NCBI RefSeq assembly: GCF_030696055.1
Contig: NZ_JAUYNP010000329.1
Location: 1 to 46,470 of the forward strand
Direction of reading: 5' to 3'
Length of the DNA stretch: 46,470 bases
Source: Pseudomonas sp.
GTDB taxonomy: Bacteria; Pseudomonadota; Gammaproteobacteria; Pseudomonadales; Pseudomonadaceae
A program made the translations under genes and the position numbers. Positions 20,052 to 29,457 of the stretch are shown here, in pieces. How positions within the stretch are numbered: the stretch's first letter is position 1; every line of letters starts with the position of its first letter. Under the pieces are notes generated by a model. The model did no database searches. It saw only the letters and a program-made list of their open reading frames with translations, and was not told where the DNA came from.

Positions 20052-21204
20052 CGACATCCTCCCAGGTCGCCGCGCAACGGTTACGCCCGTCACGCTTGGC
20101 CTGGTACAGCGCCTGGTCGGCGCGCTGCAGCGCCTCGTCCAGGTCGTCATTTTTACTCAGCAGGGTCATGCCGATGGACACGCTCAGGCTCTCCACCTTC
20201 ACCCCCAGCGGCTCGGCGCGGCTGAAGGCCTCGCGCAGGCGCTCGCAGCAGGCGGTGAACTGATCGGCCTCGGTGTTGGGCAGCAGCAGCACGAATTCTT
20301 CGCCGCCATAGCGGGCGATCACATCGCCATCGCGCAGGCAGGCCCGCGCTACCGCGGCGAAGGTCTGCAGCACACGGTCACCGGCGGCATGCCCGTGCAC
20401 ATCGTTGATCCGTTTGAAGTGATCCAGATCGAGCAAGGCCAGCCCGTGCTGGCGGCCACCGCACAAACCTTGCAACTCATGGCCGGCCAGACGCAGAAAA
20501 TGCCGGCGGTTGCACAGCCCGGTCAGCTCGTCGGTGGCGGCCAACTCTTCCAACTGATGCATCATGCCGCGCAAGGTGTCCTGGTGCGCCTGCAAGGCAT
20601 AACGGCGCTGGCGCATGCGTTGGCGCATGGCCTGGGCGTAGCTGGCGAACAGGCTCAACCAGACCAGCACGGCAGCCAAGACGCTGACCTGAAAGATCGC
20701 CACACCGGGATTGTCCAGCTGGAAGTGATAGGCCTCGTAGAGGTTCAGCCCGGCAAAGCCGAAGAAGGCGAACAGCGCGCAGCGGGCGAACACCCTGGGC
20801 GGCAACTGGAACACGCCGAACAGCAGAACCAGCACATAGATCACCAGCATGCTGCCGCGCCCTTCGCCGAACAGCGCCAGCAACACCGTCACCCATGCCA
20901 GGGCCACCAGCACCTGGGGCTCGGTCAGACTGGGGTCGACGCAGCGCAGATTCAGCTTGGAGAGGAACAGTCCGAGGAACACCAGCTGGCTGACGGCGGC
21001 CAGCAGGGTGAGCAACAGGGTGCTGGTCGGCGAGGCATGGAACAGCCCATTGAACATCGCCACCCAACACAGCAGTGCGCTCAAGGCATAGCTCGCCACC
21101 GCCATGCCGAAACGTTTCAGCAGCAGGCTTTGTAACGTTCGCTGAGTGACCCTCTGGCTGATTAGGCTCACGGGTGGCGCCCCATACTGGCATCTAGCCG
21201 CCAC
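20044..21204 (-). CDS. Membrane-associated GGDEF diguanylate cyclase
   Basis: TDELTGLCNRRHFLRLAGHEL; ARYGGEEFVLLLPNTEADQF with RDGD I-site five residues upstream; several N-terminal TM segments. Confidence 0.93.
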   Translation of the reverse strand: MAARCQYGAPPVSLISQRVTQRTLQSLLLKRFGMAVASYALSALLCWVAMFNGLFHASPTSTLLLTLLAAVSQLVFLGLFLSKLNLRCVDPSLTEPQVLVALAWVTVLLALFGEGRGSMLVIYVLVLLFGVFQLPPRVFARCALFAFFGFAGLNLYEAYHFQLDNPGVAIFQVSVLAAVLVWLSLFASYAQAMRQRMRQRRYALQAHQDTLRGMMHQLEELAATDELTGLCNRRHFLRLAGHELQGLCGGRQHGLALLDLDHFKRINDVHGHAAGDRVLQTFAAVARACLRDGDVIARYGGEEFVLLLPNTEADQFTACCERLREAFSRAEPLGVKVESLSVSIGMTLLSKNDDLDEALQRADQALYQAKRDGRNRCAATWEDVDA

Positions 21205-21450
21205 TCTACCCGCGCGCCGCTGGAATGCCTAGGCTCTATTGAGACAAGCTTGCCAGCCTCTTGCGGACCCAGGTCGCGGGCCCCTCTAGAGGGCGACCGG
21301 CGCCCCAGGTCGACCGTCGGCGACTGTCCGCCCCGACGGCTGCGCGTTATACTGCCGCGCCTTTTTTACCGTAACAGCGCGCCGGGTTATGGTTCGGCGC
21401 CCCTCGAAGTTCCTGCCCACTCCTACCCTATACAAAAAGGAGCGCCAAGC

Positions 21451-22974
21451 ATGACCGTGATCAAGCAAGACGACCTGATCCAGAGCGTCGCCGACGCCCT
21501 GCAGTTTATCTCCTACTACCACCCCGTGGATTTTATCCAGGCCATGCATGAGGCCTACCTCAAGGAAGAATCCCCGGCCGCGCGCGACTCCATGGCGCAG
21601 ATCCTGATCAACTCGCGCATGTGCGCCACCGGCCACCGGCCGATCTGCCAGGACACCGGCATAGTCACGGTATTCGTCCGCGTCGGCATGGACGTGCGCT
21701 GGGATGGCGCCACCCTGAGCGTCGACGACATGATCAACGAAGGCGTGCGTCGCGCCTACAACCTGCCGGAAAACATCCTGCGCGCCTCGATCCTGGCCGA
21801 CCCGGCCGGTGCCCGCAAGAACACCAAGGACAACACCCCGGCGGTGATCCACTATCAAATAGTCCCCGGCGACAAAGTGGAAGTGGACGTCGCAGCCAAG
21901 GGAGGCGGCTCCGAGAACAAATCGAAGATGGCCATGCTCAACCCGTCCGACTCGATAGTCGACTGGGTACTCAAGACCGTCCCGGAAATGGGCGCCGGCT
22001 GGTGCCCGCCGGGCATGCTCGGCATCGGCATCGGCGGCACCGCCGAGAAAGCCGCGGTGATGGCCAAGGAAGTGCTGATGGAGTCCATCGACATCCATGA
22101 GCTGAAAGCCCGCGGCCCGCAGAACAAGATCGAAGTGCTGCGCCTCGAGCTGTCCGCCATCGTCATCCAGCTGGGCATCGGCGCCCAGGGCATGGGCGGC
22201 CTGACCACTGTGCTCGAAGGCATGATCATGGACTACCAGACCCTCGCCTCCTCGCTGCCGGTGTGCATGCTCCCCAACTGCGCCGCCACCCGTCATGCCC
22301 ACTTCGTGCTCGATGGCAGCGGCCCGGCCGAGCTGGAAGCGCCGGATCTTTCCGCCTACCCGGAAATCGTCTGGGAAGCCGGCCCGAGCGCGCGCCGCGT
22401 CAACCTCGATACCATCACCCCGGAAGACGTGCAGAGCTGGCAACCGGGCGAGACCGTGCTGCTCAACGGCAAGATGCTCACCGGCCGCGACGCCGCGCAC
22501 AAGCGCATGGTCGACATGCTGAACAAGGGCGAGCAGCTGCCGGTTGACCTGAAAGGCCGCTTTATCTACTACGTCGGCCCGGTCGATCCGGTCGGTGACG
22601 AAGTGGTAGGCCCTGCCGGCCCGACCACCGCCACCCGTATGGACAAGTTCACCCGGCAGATCCTGGAAAGCACCGGCCTCTTGGGCATGATCGGCAAGTC
22701 CGAGCGCGGTCCGATCGCCATCGAAGCGATCAAGGACAACAAGGCCGTGTACCTGATGGCCGTCGGCGGCGCCGCCTACCTGGTGGCCCAGGCGATCAAG
22801 AAGTCGCGCGTGGTGGCCTTCGCCGAACTGGGTATGGAAGCCATCTACGAGTTCGAAGTGAAAGACATGCCCGTCACCGTGGCAGTCGACACCAAAGGCG
22901 AGTCGGTACATATCACCGGACCGGCGATCTGGCAGAAGAAGATTCACGACAGCCTGGCGGTCGAGATCAAGTAA
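21451..22974 (+). CDS. Class I (iron-sulfur) fumarate hydratase
   Basis: MTVIKQDDLIQSVADALQFISYYHPVDFIQAMHEAYLKEESPAARDSMAQILINSRMCATGHRPICQDTGIVTVFV; FeS-type fumarase. Confidence 0.95.
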   Translation: MTVIKQDDLIQSVADALQFISYYHPVDFIQAMHEAYLKEESPAARDSMAQILINSRMCATGHRPICQDTGIVTVFVRVGMDVRWDGATLSVDDMINEGVRRAYNLPENILRASILADPAGARKNTKDNTPAVIHYQIVPGDKVEVDVAAKGGGSENKSKMAMLNPSDSIVDWVLKTVPEMGAGWCPPGMLGIGIGGTAEKAAVMAKEVLMESIDIHELKARGPQNKIEVLRLELSAIVIQLGIGAQGMGGLTTVLEGMIMDYQTLASSLPVCMLPNCAATRHAHFVLDGSGPAELEAPDLSAYPEIVWEAGPSARRVNLDTITPEDVQSWQPGETVLLNGKMLTGRDAAHKRMVDMLNKGEQLPVDLKGRFIYYVGPVDPVGDEVVGPAGPTTATRMDKFTRQILESTGLLGMIGKSERGPIAIEAIKDNKAVYLMAVGGAAYLVAQAIKKSRVVAFAELGMEAIYEFEVKDMPVTVAVDTKGESVHITGPAIWQKKIHDSLAVEIK

Positions 22975-22987
22975 GCGCTGCTGCATA

Positions 22988-23024
22988 AACAACAAACCCG
23001 GCCTAGTGCCGGGTTTGTTGTTTT
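22988..23024 (+). terminator. Rho-independent terminator of fumarase gene
   Basis: aacaacaaacccggcctagtgccgggtttgttgtttt. Confidence 0.88.
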
Positions 23025-23071
23025 GGGGGATGGGTATGGTGGGATACAGCTTTTGGCCAATCGCAGAAGCT

Positions 23072-23149
23072 GGTGGACAAGCAAGCGTTGTCCACCCTAC
23101 ACGCCACTCAAGTCAACGTAGGGTGGAAAACCGCAGAACGTTTTCCACC
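23072..23149. repeat. Paired small palindromic repeats (ggtggacaa..ttgtccaccctac / gtagggtggaaaa..ttttccacc)
   Basis: Two hairpins at 23072-23100 and 23118-23149 sharing gtagggtgga in inverted orientation. Confidence 0.7.
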
Positions 23150-23172
23150 AATGGCCATCCAGACTACCTCGC

Positions 23173-24135
23173 TTAACGCTCATCGGCTCGGTGCATGATG
23201 TATTCCGCACCTTCTCTCAAAGCTGTTATTCCTTGCCGCGGTGGCAGGGTGCTCGGCACATTGACCTCCCAGACCAGACCGAGTCGTTGCAACAATTGAA
23301 TGAAGTGCCAGCCTAGATCGATTTGCCCAGGGTACAGCCCGTGACGAGCAGAAGCGGGAAACGCATGATGATTGTTGTGCCAACTCTCACCAAAGGTAGG
23401 TATCGCGGCAATGGGGACGTCATGCGCCTGCACACCTGCGCCATCCACCTCCCAGCTCTGCGGTCCCCGCGTATGGGCGAAATATGAAATAAACCAGTGC
23501 ATGGTGGTGCAAGCAGCCACCCTTACCGATATTCCCCAAATGACCCACGGCACGCCGCCGATCACGTACAGGACGATAGCTATCGGCAATTGCTGCAGCA
23601 TCCAAGTTCGCTCAAGAAACTGGTAGAACCGGTCTTCCAATATCTCCTTCCCAGGATCAAACCCAGGCGGATGATCGAGAACAAACTTGCAGTGCAGGTT
23701 ATACCAAGCATCTTTGAGTAACCCTTGGCGGTGGGCCAAGTAATCGTGACAAGCCGGCTGGCGTTGCGACCAGTCACGGGTGTCATGGGTACGGATTGTC
23801 CAAAGGGGGCCGCCTATCCCGACTATGGTTCCCATCCACACGAGAAAACGCTCAAGGCCTTTCGAGCATTTGAAACTGCGGTGGATAAGACGTCGATGAA
23901 AACCCACCGAATGTCCCGCACAGAGGGTTGCAGCACTGAGCAGCAGGAACACCAGGAGCGCTCCCCAGCTGAAATACAGCGGGGCCAATATAAGCGCCGT
24001 GGAGAAAATGAAGCTGTTCCACAGAGAGCGCCATGTGTCCCAGACAATGATTCCAGTCAGCGGGCTGGCACCGTTGTCCAATATTAAAGAATTGACCTTG
24101 AAGGCACCTTCTGCGGCACCGGCATGAGTAGACAT
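23173..24135 (-). CDS. Acyl-CoA/fatty acid desaturase family protein
   Basis: Histidine boxes HSVGFHRRLIHR, HDTRDWSQRQPACHDYLAHR and ESWHNNHHAFP; multiple TM; likely start MSTHAGAAEG. Confidence 0.88.
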   Translation of the reverse strand: MSTHAGAAEGAFKVNSLILDNGASPLTGIIVWDTWRSLWNSFIFSTALILAPLYFSWGALLVFLLLSAATLCAGHSVGFHRRLIHRSFKCSKGLERFLVWMGTIVGIGGPLWTIRTHDTRDWSQRQPACHDYLAHRQGLLKDAWYNLHCKFVLDHPPGFDPGKEILEDRFYQFLERTWMLQQLPIAIVLYVIGGVPWVIWGISVRVAACTTMHWFISYFAHTRGPQSWEVDGAGVQAHDVPIAAIPTFGESWHNNHHAFPASARHGLYPGQIDLGWHFIQLLQRLGLVWEVNVPSTLPPRQGITALREGAEYIMHRADER

Positions 24136-24698
24136 CAAACTATCTCCGAGAAGGCCACATAGAGTGCGAGAAAAGGTAGGGCTATCACGCAAGCCGAGCA
24201 GGCAACGAGCACCAGATATTCGAGGTAGTGTCGGGGCTTCGCTGAAACTGGGCCATTGGGCAGTATCTCTGCCCTGATCTGCGCCACGCTCTTATCGAGA
24301 AGTTGCTCGTAGCTCCAGCCGGCATAAAGCGTCTTGCTGTGCTTACCGCGCACAAAGGCTGAGAAGGTGCGCTTGGGTACCAAGCATGCCCCCATGCTTA
24401 ACAACGGAATGCAGAAAAGCGTGGTGAGCGGATTGGGGTATCTGCCGGCTGCAAACTCCCAAGCCGCAATCTCGAACTCACCGCTTGGACGCAGTGGATA
24501 ACCGGTCAACACATGGTGGAGATCATGAAAAGGAATGGCCTTGCGCCGCCATGCGAAGTTGGGAAGATACACTTTCAAATCCCGACAGCCGAAAGGTGAC
24601 CACCTTTCGGCGTTGATACCGCCATCAACTGGGAAGCCATGCTGCTGATAGAACTGAGTTACTGCTTCTCTTAGAGAAGATCCCGGGTTGATCTCCAT
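24135..24698 (-). CDS. Coq4-like (ubiquinone biosynthesis Coq4 family) protein with C-terminal TM
   Basis: IPFHDLHHVLTGYPLRPSGEFEIAAWEFAAGRYPNP: HDxxHVLTGY motif characteristic of the Coq4 family; overlaps the desaturase start codon by 1 nt. Confidence 0.7.
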   Translation of the reverse strand: MEINPGSSLREAVTQFYQQHGFPVDGGINAERWSPFGCRDLKVYLPNFAWRRKAIPFHDLHHVLTGYPLRPSGEFEIAAWEFAAGRYPNPLTTLFCIPLLSMGACLVPKRTFSAFVRGKHSKTLYAGWSYEQLLDKSVAQIRAEILPNGPVSAKPRHYLEYLVLVACSACVIALPFLALYVAFSEIV

Positions 24699-24845
24699 AG
24701 CTCCAGACTCCTGTCAGGCTGCATTTTTCTAGCTGATTCATATTAGCGAGCCAGCACTATTTGACGACCCCTTTTTACCTGCTTCTGGCCGAACCAACCC
24801 GCCAGTCCCATAGGGCATGAGGCAGCAAGCCCCGCTTTGTCAGTT

Positions 24846-25190
24846 TCAATCATCCCTTGTTAGCACTTCCAGCAGCTCGATCTCGAAGATCAGATTGGAA
24901 TTGGGTTTGATATGGGCGCCGAACTGGCGTTCGCCATAGCCGAGATGAGCTGGGACGAAAAGTTTGCGTTTGCCGCCAACGCGCATGCCCATCAGGCCCT
25001 GGTCCCAGCCCTTGATCACCCGGCCGGTGCCGATCACGCATTGGAAGGCTTTGCCGCGATCATAGGAGGAATCGAACTTGCTGCCGTCTTCGAGAAAGCC
25101 GTTGTACTGGGTGGTGATCAAGGCGCCTTTGACCACCGCCTTGCCCTCGCCCAGTTGAATATCTTCGATCCGCAATTCGTTGTTCATCAC
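24846..25190 (-). CDS. FKBP-type peptidyl-prolyl cis-trans isomerase
   Basis: YNGFLEDGSKFDSSYDRGKAFQCVIGTGRVIKGWDQGLMGMRVGGKRKLFVPAHLGYGER. Confidence 0.95.
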   Translation of the reverse strand: MMNNELRIEDIQLGEGKAVVKGALITTQYNGFLEDGSKFDSSYDRGKAFQCVIGTGRVIKGWDQGLMGMRVGGKRKLFVPAHLGYGERQFGAHIKPNSNLIFEIELLEVLTRDD

Positions 25191-25241
25191 TCAACCTCAT
25201 CTAGTCGCCAGACCGCTGCCCGGCCTGGCTTTGCTCGGCAA

Positions 25242-25754
25242 TCACTCGGTCGCCGGTTCCAAAACCGTCAACAGCTCCGACAGCCGCTCATCCAGCTGCG
25301 CCAGCTGTGCCGCGGCTATAGGCGCGAGAATCCGCGCTTCGTTGGCGACATGAGCGGTCACCGCGCGGTCGATCAGCTCCAGCCCGGCCGGGGTCAATTG
25401 CACCAGCAGGCTGCGCGCGTCACTGGGGTTGGGCGTGCGACTGACCCAGCCGGCGGCCTCCAGTTGTTGCAGCTGCCGGGTCATGGTGCCGGAGGTGATC
25501 ATCAGGGCCGAGAACAGCGCGGTCGGCGCCAGGCAATGAGGCGCGCCGGAGCGGCGCAGGGTGGCCAGCACATCGAACTCCCAGGCGCTCAGGCCAAAGG
25601 CGCTGAAGACCTTGTCCAGCTCACGCTGCAGCAGCGCCGAGCAGCGCTTGATCCGGCCAATGGTGCCCATGGGGCTGACGTCCAGATCCGGGCGCTCGCG
25701 CCGCCACTGTTGAAGAATCATGTCGACCGCATCGGCCTGGCGCTGGATTGCCAT
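25242..25754 (-). CDS. MarR family transcriptional regulator
   Basis: KVFSAFGLSAWEFDVLATLRRSGAPHCLAPTALFSALMITSGTMTRQLQQLEAAGWVSRTPNPSDARSLLVQLTPAG. Confidence 0.93.
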   Translation of the reverse strand: MAIQRQADAVDMILQQWRRERPDLDVSPMGTIGRIKRCSALLQRELDKVFSAFGLSAWEFDVLATLRRSGAPHCLAPTALFSALMITSGTMTRQLQQLEAAGWVSRTPNPSDARSLLVQLTPAGLELIDRAVTAHVANEARILAPIAAAQLAQLDERLSELLTVLEPATE

Positions 25755-25771
25755 TTGCTCACCTCTCGAAG

Positions 25772-25795
25772 ATTTATCTTGAACTCAAGATAAAT
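25772..25795. promoter_or_regulatory. MarR-type operator palindrome 1
   Basis: ATTTATCTTGAACTCAAGATAAAT, perfect inverted repeat in the divergent MarR/EamA intergenic region. Confidence 0.85.
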
Positions 25796-25810
25796 CACTA
25801 CTAGCCTCTA

Positions 25811-25834
25811 GTTTATCTTGAATGCGAGATAAAT
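25811..25834. promoter_or_regulatory. MarR-type operator palindrome 2
   Basis: GTTTATCTTGAATGCGAGATAAAT, near-perfect copy 39 bp from the first, immediately before the likely EamA start (25837). Confidence 0.8.
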
Positions 25835-25836
25835 AC

Positions 25837-26772
25837 ATGGGCAAGTTAAGCACCCGCAGCTCCTGGCTGGATGTCCTGAGCACGGCGCTGGCCCCGGCCA
25901 TCTGGGGCTCGACCTATATAGTCACCACCGAACTGTTGCCGCCGGACCGGCCCTTTACCGCCGCCTTGCTGCGCGCGCTGCCGGCCGGCCTGTTGCTGGT
26001 GCTGTACAGCCGGCATCTGCCCAAGCGCGCCGATTGGCTGCGCCTGCTGATCCTGGCGGCGCTGAATATCGGCTTCTTCCAGGCCCTGCTGTTTGTCGCC
26101 GCCTACCGTTTGCCCGGCGGCCTGGCTGCCGTGGTCGGGGCCATCCAACCGCTGCTGATGACGGGCCTGGTGTGGACGCTGGACCGCCAGCGTCCTGCTT
26201 ATCTGGCAGTCGGCGCCAGCGTGCTGGGGATAGTCGGGATGGCCGCGCTGCTGCTAGCGCCGGGCGCCTCCTGGGACCCGCTCGGCATAGCCGCGGCCTT
26301 TATCGGCACCGCCTGCATGGCGGCCGGCAACTACCTGACGCGGCGCTGGCAGCCGGCGCTACCGCTGCTGGCCTTTACCGGCTGGCAGCTACTGGTGGGC
26401 GGCCTGTTGCTGCTGCCGGTGGCCTGGTTGGTCGATCCGCCGCTACCGAGCCTAAGCCTCAGCCAGTGGCTGGGTTACGCCTACCTGTCGCTGTTCGGCG
26501 CGCTGCTGGCCTATGGGTTGTGGTTTCGCGGGATTGCCCGGTTGGCGCCGGTGGCGGTGTCCTCCCTGGGTTTGCTCAGCCCGCTGGTGGCCGTGCTGCT
26601 GGGCTGGGCGCTGCTGGGGCAGAGCATCACCGGCCTGGCGCTGCTGGGGCTGATCACCGTGCTGGGCAGTATCCTCGCGGTGCAATGGGCCTCAACCCCA
26701 GGCGCGCCGGCCAAGAAAAAACCAACCGATTCACCCACTCTAGAAACCCCTGTGCAACGGAGAATGCTATGA
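25837..26772 (+). CDS. EamA/DMT family transporter
   Basis: APAIWGSTYIVTTELLPPDRPFTAALLRALPAGLLL; ten-TM DMT-type protein; start MGKLSTRSSW. Confidence 0.9.
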   Translation: MGKLSTRSSWLDVLSTALAPAIWGSTYIVTTELLPPDRPFTAALLRALPAGLLLVLYSRHLPKRADWLRLLILAALNIGFFQALLFVAAYRLPGGLAAVVGAIQPLLMTGLVWTLDRQRPAYLAVGASVLGIVGMAALLLAPGASWDPLGIAAAFIGTACMAAGNYLTRRWQPALPLLAFTGWQLLVGGLLLLPVAWLVDPPLPSLSLSQWLGYAYLSLFGALLAYGLWFRGIARLAPVAVSSLGLLSPLVAVLLGWALLGQSITGLALLGLITVLGSILAVQWASTPGAPAKKKPTDSPTLETPVQRRML

Positions 26773-27386
26773 ACACTGCCATCAAGGAGCTTATCGAATC
26801 ACGGGTTTCCACCACCCGTTACCAGGCCGGTCGCGATCTGCCCGAGCCGCTTATCCGCGAGCTGGTGCAGCTGGCCACCCGTGCGCCTACGGCCTACAAC
26901 CTGCAGAACTGGAAATTTATCGCGGTGCGTTCGGACGCTGCCAAGGCCCGCCTGCATGCCGTGGCCTACCAGCAGCGCCAGGTCCTGGATGCCCCCGTGA
27001 CCTTTATCATCTGCGGCACCCTGGCGGCCCACGAGACCTTGCCGCAGAGGCTGCAGCCCTCAGTCGACGCCGGCATCCTGCCGCCCGCCACCCTTGATGG
27101 CTGGGTGGCCATGGCCAGCGAATCGCACGCGGGCAATCCGCAGCTGCAGCGCGACGAGGCGCTGCGTTCGGCCTCCCTCACCGCCATGACCCTGATGCTG
27201 GCGGCGCAAGGCATGGGCCTGGCCAGCGGGGCCATGAGCGGCTTCGATGCCGAAGGCGTGGCGCGGGAGTTCGGCCTGGCGGCCAATGAGCTGCCGGTCA
27301 TGCTGGTCACCACCGGCTACCCGGCCGCCGGCAACTGGCCGCAAAAAGTGCGCAGGCCACTGCATGAGGTGCTGGCGTTCGCCTAA
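26769..27386 (+). CDS. Nitroreductase family protein
   Basis: MNTAIKELIESRVSTTRYQAGRDLPEPLIRELVQLATRAPTAYNLQNWKFIAVRS; ATGA overlap with EamA stop. Confidence 0.92.
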   Translation: MNTAIKELIESRVSTTRYQAGRDLPEPLIRELVQLATRAPTAYNLQNWKFIAVRSDAAKARLHAVAYQQRQVLDAPVTFIICGTLAAHETLPQRLQPSVDAGILPPATLDGWVAMASESHAGNPQLQRDEALRSASLTAMTLMLAAQGMGLASGAMSGFDAEGVAREFGLAANELPVMLVTTGYPAAGNWPQKVRRPLHEVLAFA

Positions 27387-27526
27387 GAAGCTGTCTCGGA
27401 TCTGCTGCGCGTCGGCGATACTGCGTTAAAAACAGCCTCGGAATGCTCATTTACAGCCAGTAAACTCCGCTTCCTCGGCTGTTTTTGCCTTGTCTCGCTC
27501 TAGCTCGCGAGATCCGAAACAGCTTC
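27387..27526. repeat. MITE-like palindromic intergenic element
   Basis: Terminal inverted repeats gaagctgtctcggatct (27387-27403) and agatccgaaacagcttc (27510-27526), one mismatch over 17 bp; internal aaaaacagcc...ggctgttttt. Confidence 0.8.
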
Positions 27527-27564
27527 TAAGCGCCAGCGCTTACCGACAAGGGGCGCAGCGCGTG

Positions 27565-27867
27565 CTATTGCGCCCGCTGCGCCAAGGACAGCTCGCGCAC
27601 ATTGCTCGGCCGCTGGCTGAGGAAACGGGTGCAGCTGACGCGCAGAAAGGAGGCGAAGTTGACCACTTCGCCGCGGTACTCCATGACCTCGTCATACAGC
27701 TTGCTGATCAGCTGGTTGGTGGTCATGCCGTCGACTTCGGCGATCTCGCGCAGGATGTCCCAGAACTGGTTTTCCAGCCGCAGGGTGGTGACCACGCCGC
27801 GGATGCGCAACGAGCGCGAGCGCGACTCATAGAGAATCGGGTCGGCTTTGACATAGAGTTCGCACAT
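27565..27867 (-). CDS. Ribbon-helix-helix domain-containing protein
   Basis: SRSLRIRGVVTTLRLENQFWDILREIAEVDGMTTNQLISKLYDEV, typical RHH_4/Arc-like fold. Confidence 0.85.
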   Translation of the reverse strand: MCELYVKADPILYESRSRSLRIRGVVTTLRLENQFWDILREIAEVDGMTTNQLISKLYDEVMEYRGEVVNFASFLRVSCTRFLSQRPSNVRELSLAQRAQ

Positions 27868-27976
27868 GCTATTGCCCCTCATCTATTGAACAGGTTTAAG
27901 GGCGCGTGAATGCCCCGGCCCGCGGCACCTGAACAGGTGGAACCTACTGCACAGCTGCCCGCCACAAGCCCGAGCA

Positions 27977-28258
27977 TTACCAGCGGAAGGGCAGCCAGCT
28001 AAACCAGCCGAAGCCGGGCCAGGCTTTACGTACCTGGCGCAGGCATTCCTTGAGCAAGGCCTTTTGCGCGGAGTTAAGCGGCCGACATTCTTTGCGGATG
28101 GCCAGCACCGCTACACCCAGCTCGGCAATAAGCTCCGATGAAGTGGTCCAGGTGCCATCGAGAATGCTTTCCAGACGGCTGCCGTGAGCGCTAAAGCCGC
28201 TCTCCTTTAAAGCCGCTGCCAACGCATAGAACGGCTCAGAGCTTACAGCTTCGGGCAT
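27977..28258 (-). CDS. Small hypothetical protein
   Basis: 93 aa MPEAVSSEPFYALAAALKESGFSAHGSRLESILDGTWTTSSELIAELGVAVLAIRKECRPL; no domain recognised with certainty. Confidence 0.6.
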   Translation of the reverse strand: MPEAVSSEPFYALAAALKESGFSAHGSRLESILDGTWTTSSELIAELGVAVLAIRKECRPLNSAQKALLKECLRQVRKAWPGFGWFSWLPFRW

Positions 28259-28321
28259 ATATCACGCCTAACCAGTACGCGGGGAACAGCGCACTGCCGC
28301 CCCACCGCTAGAAGCAAAGCC

Positions 28322-28903
28322 TTAGAGGCTGATCACGGTGCCCAAGAGCAGCAGAAAAGCCGCCAACCAGTTCGGGTGCGCCGGCCAGGCCGGAGCGGTG
28401 ACCAGATTGCCTTGCACATGGGCCTGATCCACGGCTATGTCGATATAGCTACCGCCGGCCAGTTTCACTTCCGGAGCGCAGGCCGGATAGGCGCTGCATT
28501 CGCGGCCTTCGAGCACGCCCGCCGCCGCCAATAGCTGAGCGCCGTGGCACACCGCGGCGATGGGCTTTTTGGCTTTATCGAAGGCCTGCACCAGTTCCAA
28601 CACCTGGGCGTTCAGGCGCAGGTACTCGGGGGCGCGGCCACCGGGGATCAACAGGGCGTCGTAGTCTTCGGCCTTGACCCGGGCGAAGTCGAAATTCAGG
28701 GCGAAGTTGTGCCCGGGCTTTTCGCTGTAGGTCTGCTCGCCTTCGAAGTCGTGGATGGCGGTGCGCACACTTTGCCCGGCGGTCTTATCCGGGCAGACCG
28801 CATGCACATGGTGACCGACCATCAGCAGCGCCTGAAACGGCACCATGACTTCGTAGTCTTCCACGTAATCGCCAACCAGCATCAGAATCTTTTTCGCCGC
28901 CAT
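28322..28903 (-). CDS. DJ-1/PfpI family protein
   Basis: [35 protein letters not shown]; nucleophile elbow [13 protein letters not shown]. Confidence 0.93.
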   Translation of the reverse strand: MAAKKILMLVGDYVEDYEVMVPFQALLMVGHHVHAVCPDKTAGQSVRTAIHDFEGEQTYSEKPGHNFALNFDFARVKAEDYDALLIPGGRAPEYLRLNAQVLELVQAFDKAKKPIAAVCHGAQLLAAAGVLEGRECSAYPACAPEVKLAGGSYIDIAVDQAHVQGNLVTAPAWPAHPNWLAAFLLLLGTVISL

Positions 28904-29011
28904 ATGCCTGCTCCCTCTAGTGGTTTGAGTAGCTTTCAGTGTCGTACCGCCACGCCCTGTGCGGGTAATAGCTGGGTACTACAGGACGAAAAACTGATAG
29001 GCGGTCTATCG

Positions 29012-29046
29012 CGGTTGCAGTCGCGTCCAGGCCGCGACTGCAACCG
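29012..29046. repeat. 14-bp perfect inverted repeat (cggttgcagtcgcg...cgcgactgcaaccg)
   Basis: Directly read palindrome immediately downstream of the 29053 gene stop; possible terminator/REP. Confidence 0.6.
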
Positions 29047-29052
29047 AATACC

Positions 29053-29457
29053 TTAGTCCAGCACCTCTTCATCACGGATCAGCACATAGGTGCAGCCGCT
29101 GTCGTCCTCCAGGTAGTCATGCACGTAATACATCAGCACCTCGCCCAGGCCCGGCATGGTCGCCACATAGTCGCCCACATCCACGGTGAAATACGCTGTC
29201 GAGCCCGGTTTGGCTTCGCATTCGATGCGCGCGTTAAGAAACAACTCGGGCTCGCTGTCGCCGAAGTACTCCTCGCGCTCGGCCGCGTCCCAATCCGCCG
29301 GGGCCTGGAACTGGCCGCTAAACAGGATCTTGGCGTCGCCCAGATCGATTTCCTCGGCTTGCGGGTCCTTGTCATCGGCGCGGTAGACCGTGCAGTCCTG
29401 CGCCTCGGGGTTTTGCACAATGGCCAGACGGGCCGCCAGTTGTTGCTCAGTATCCAT
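29053..29457 (-). CDS. Hypothetical acidic protein
   Basis: MDTEQQLAARLAIVQNPEAQDCTVYRADDKDPQAEEIDLGDAKILFSGQF...; coherent coding frame. Confidence 0.6.
   Translation of the reverse strand: MDTEQQLAARLAIVQNPEAQDCTVYRADDKDPQAEEIDLGDAKILFSGQFQAPADWDAAEREEYFGDSEPELFLNARIECEAKPGSTAYFTVDVGDYVATMPGLGEVLMYYVHDYLEDDSGCTYVLIRDEEVLD

Noticed and set aside
26034-27386. 450-aa ORF spanning EamA and nitroreductase
   Set aside because: The upstream half is a frameshifted reading of the EamA gene; the genuine nitroreductase starts at 26769.
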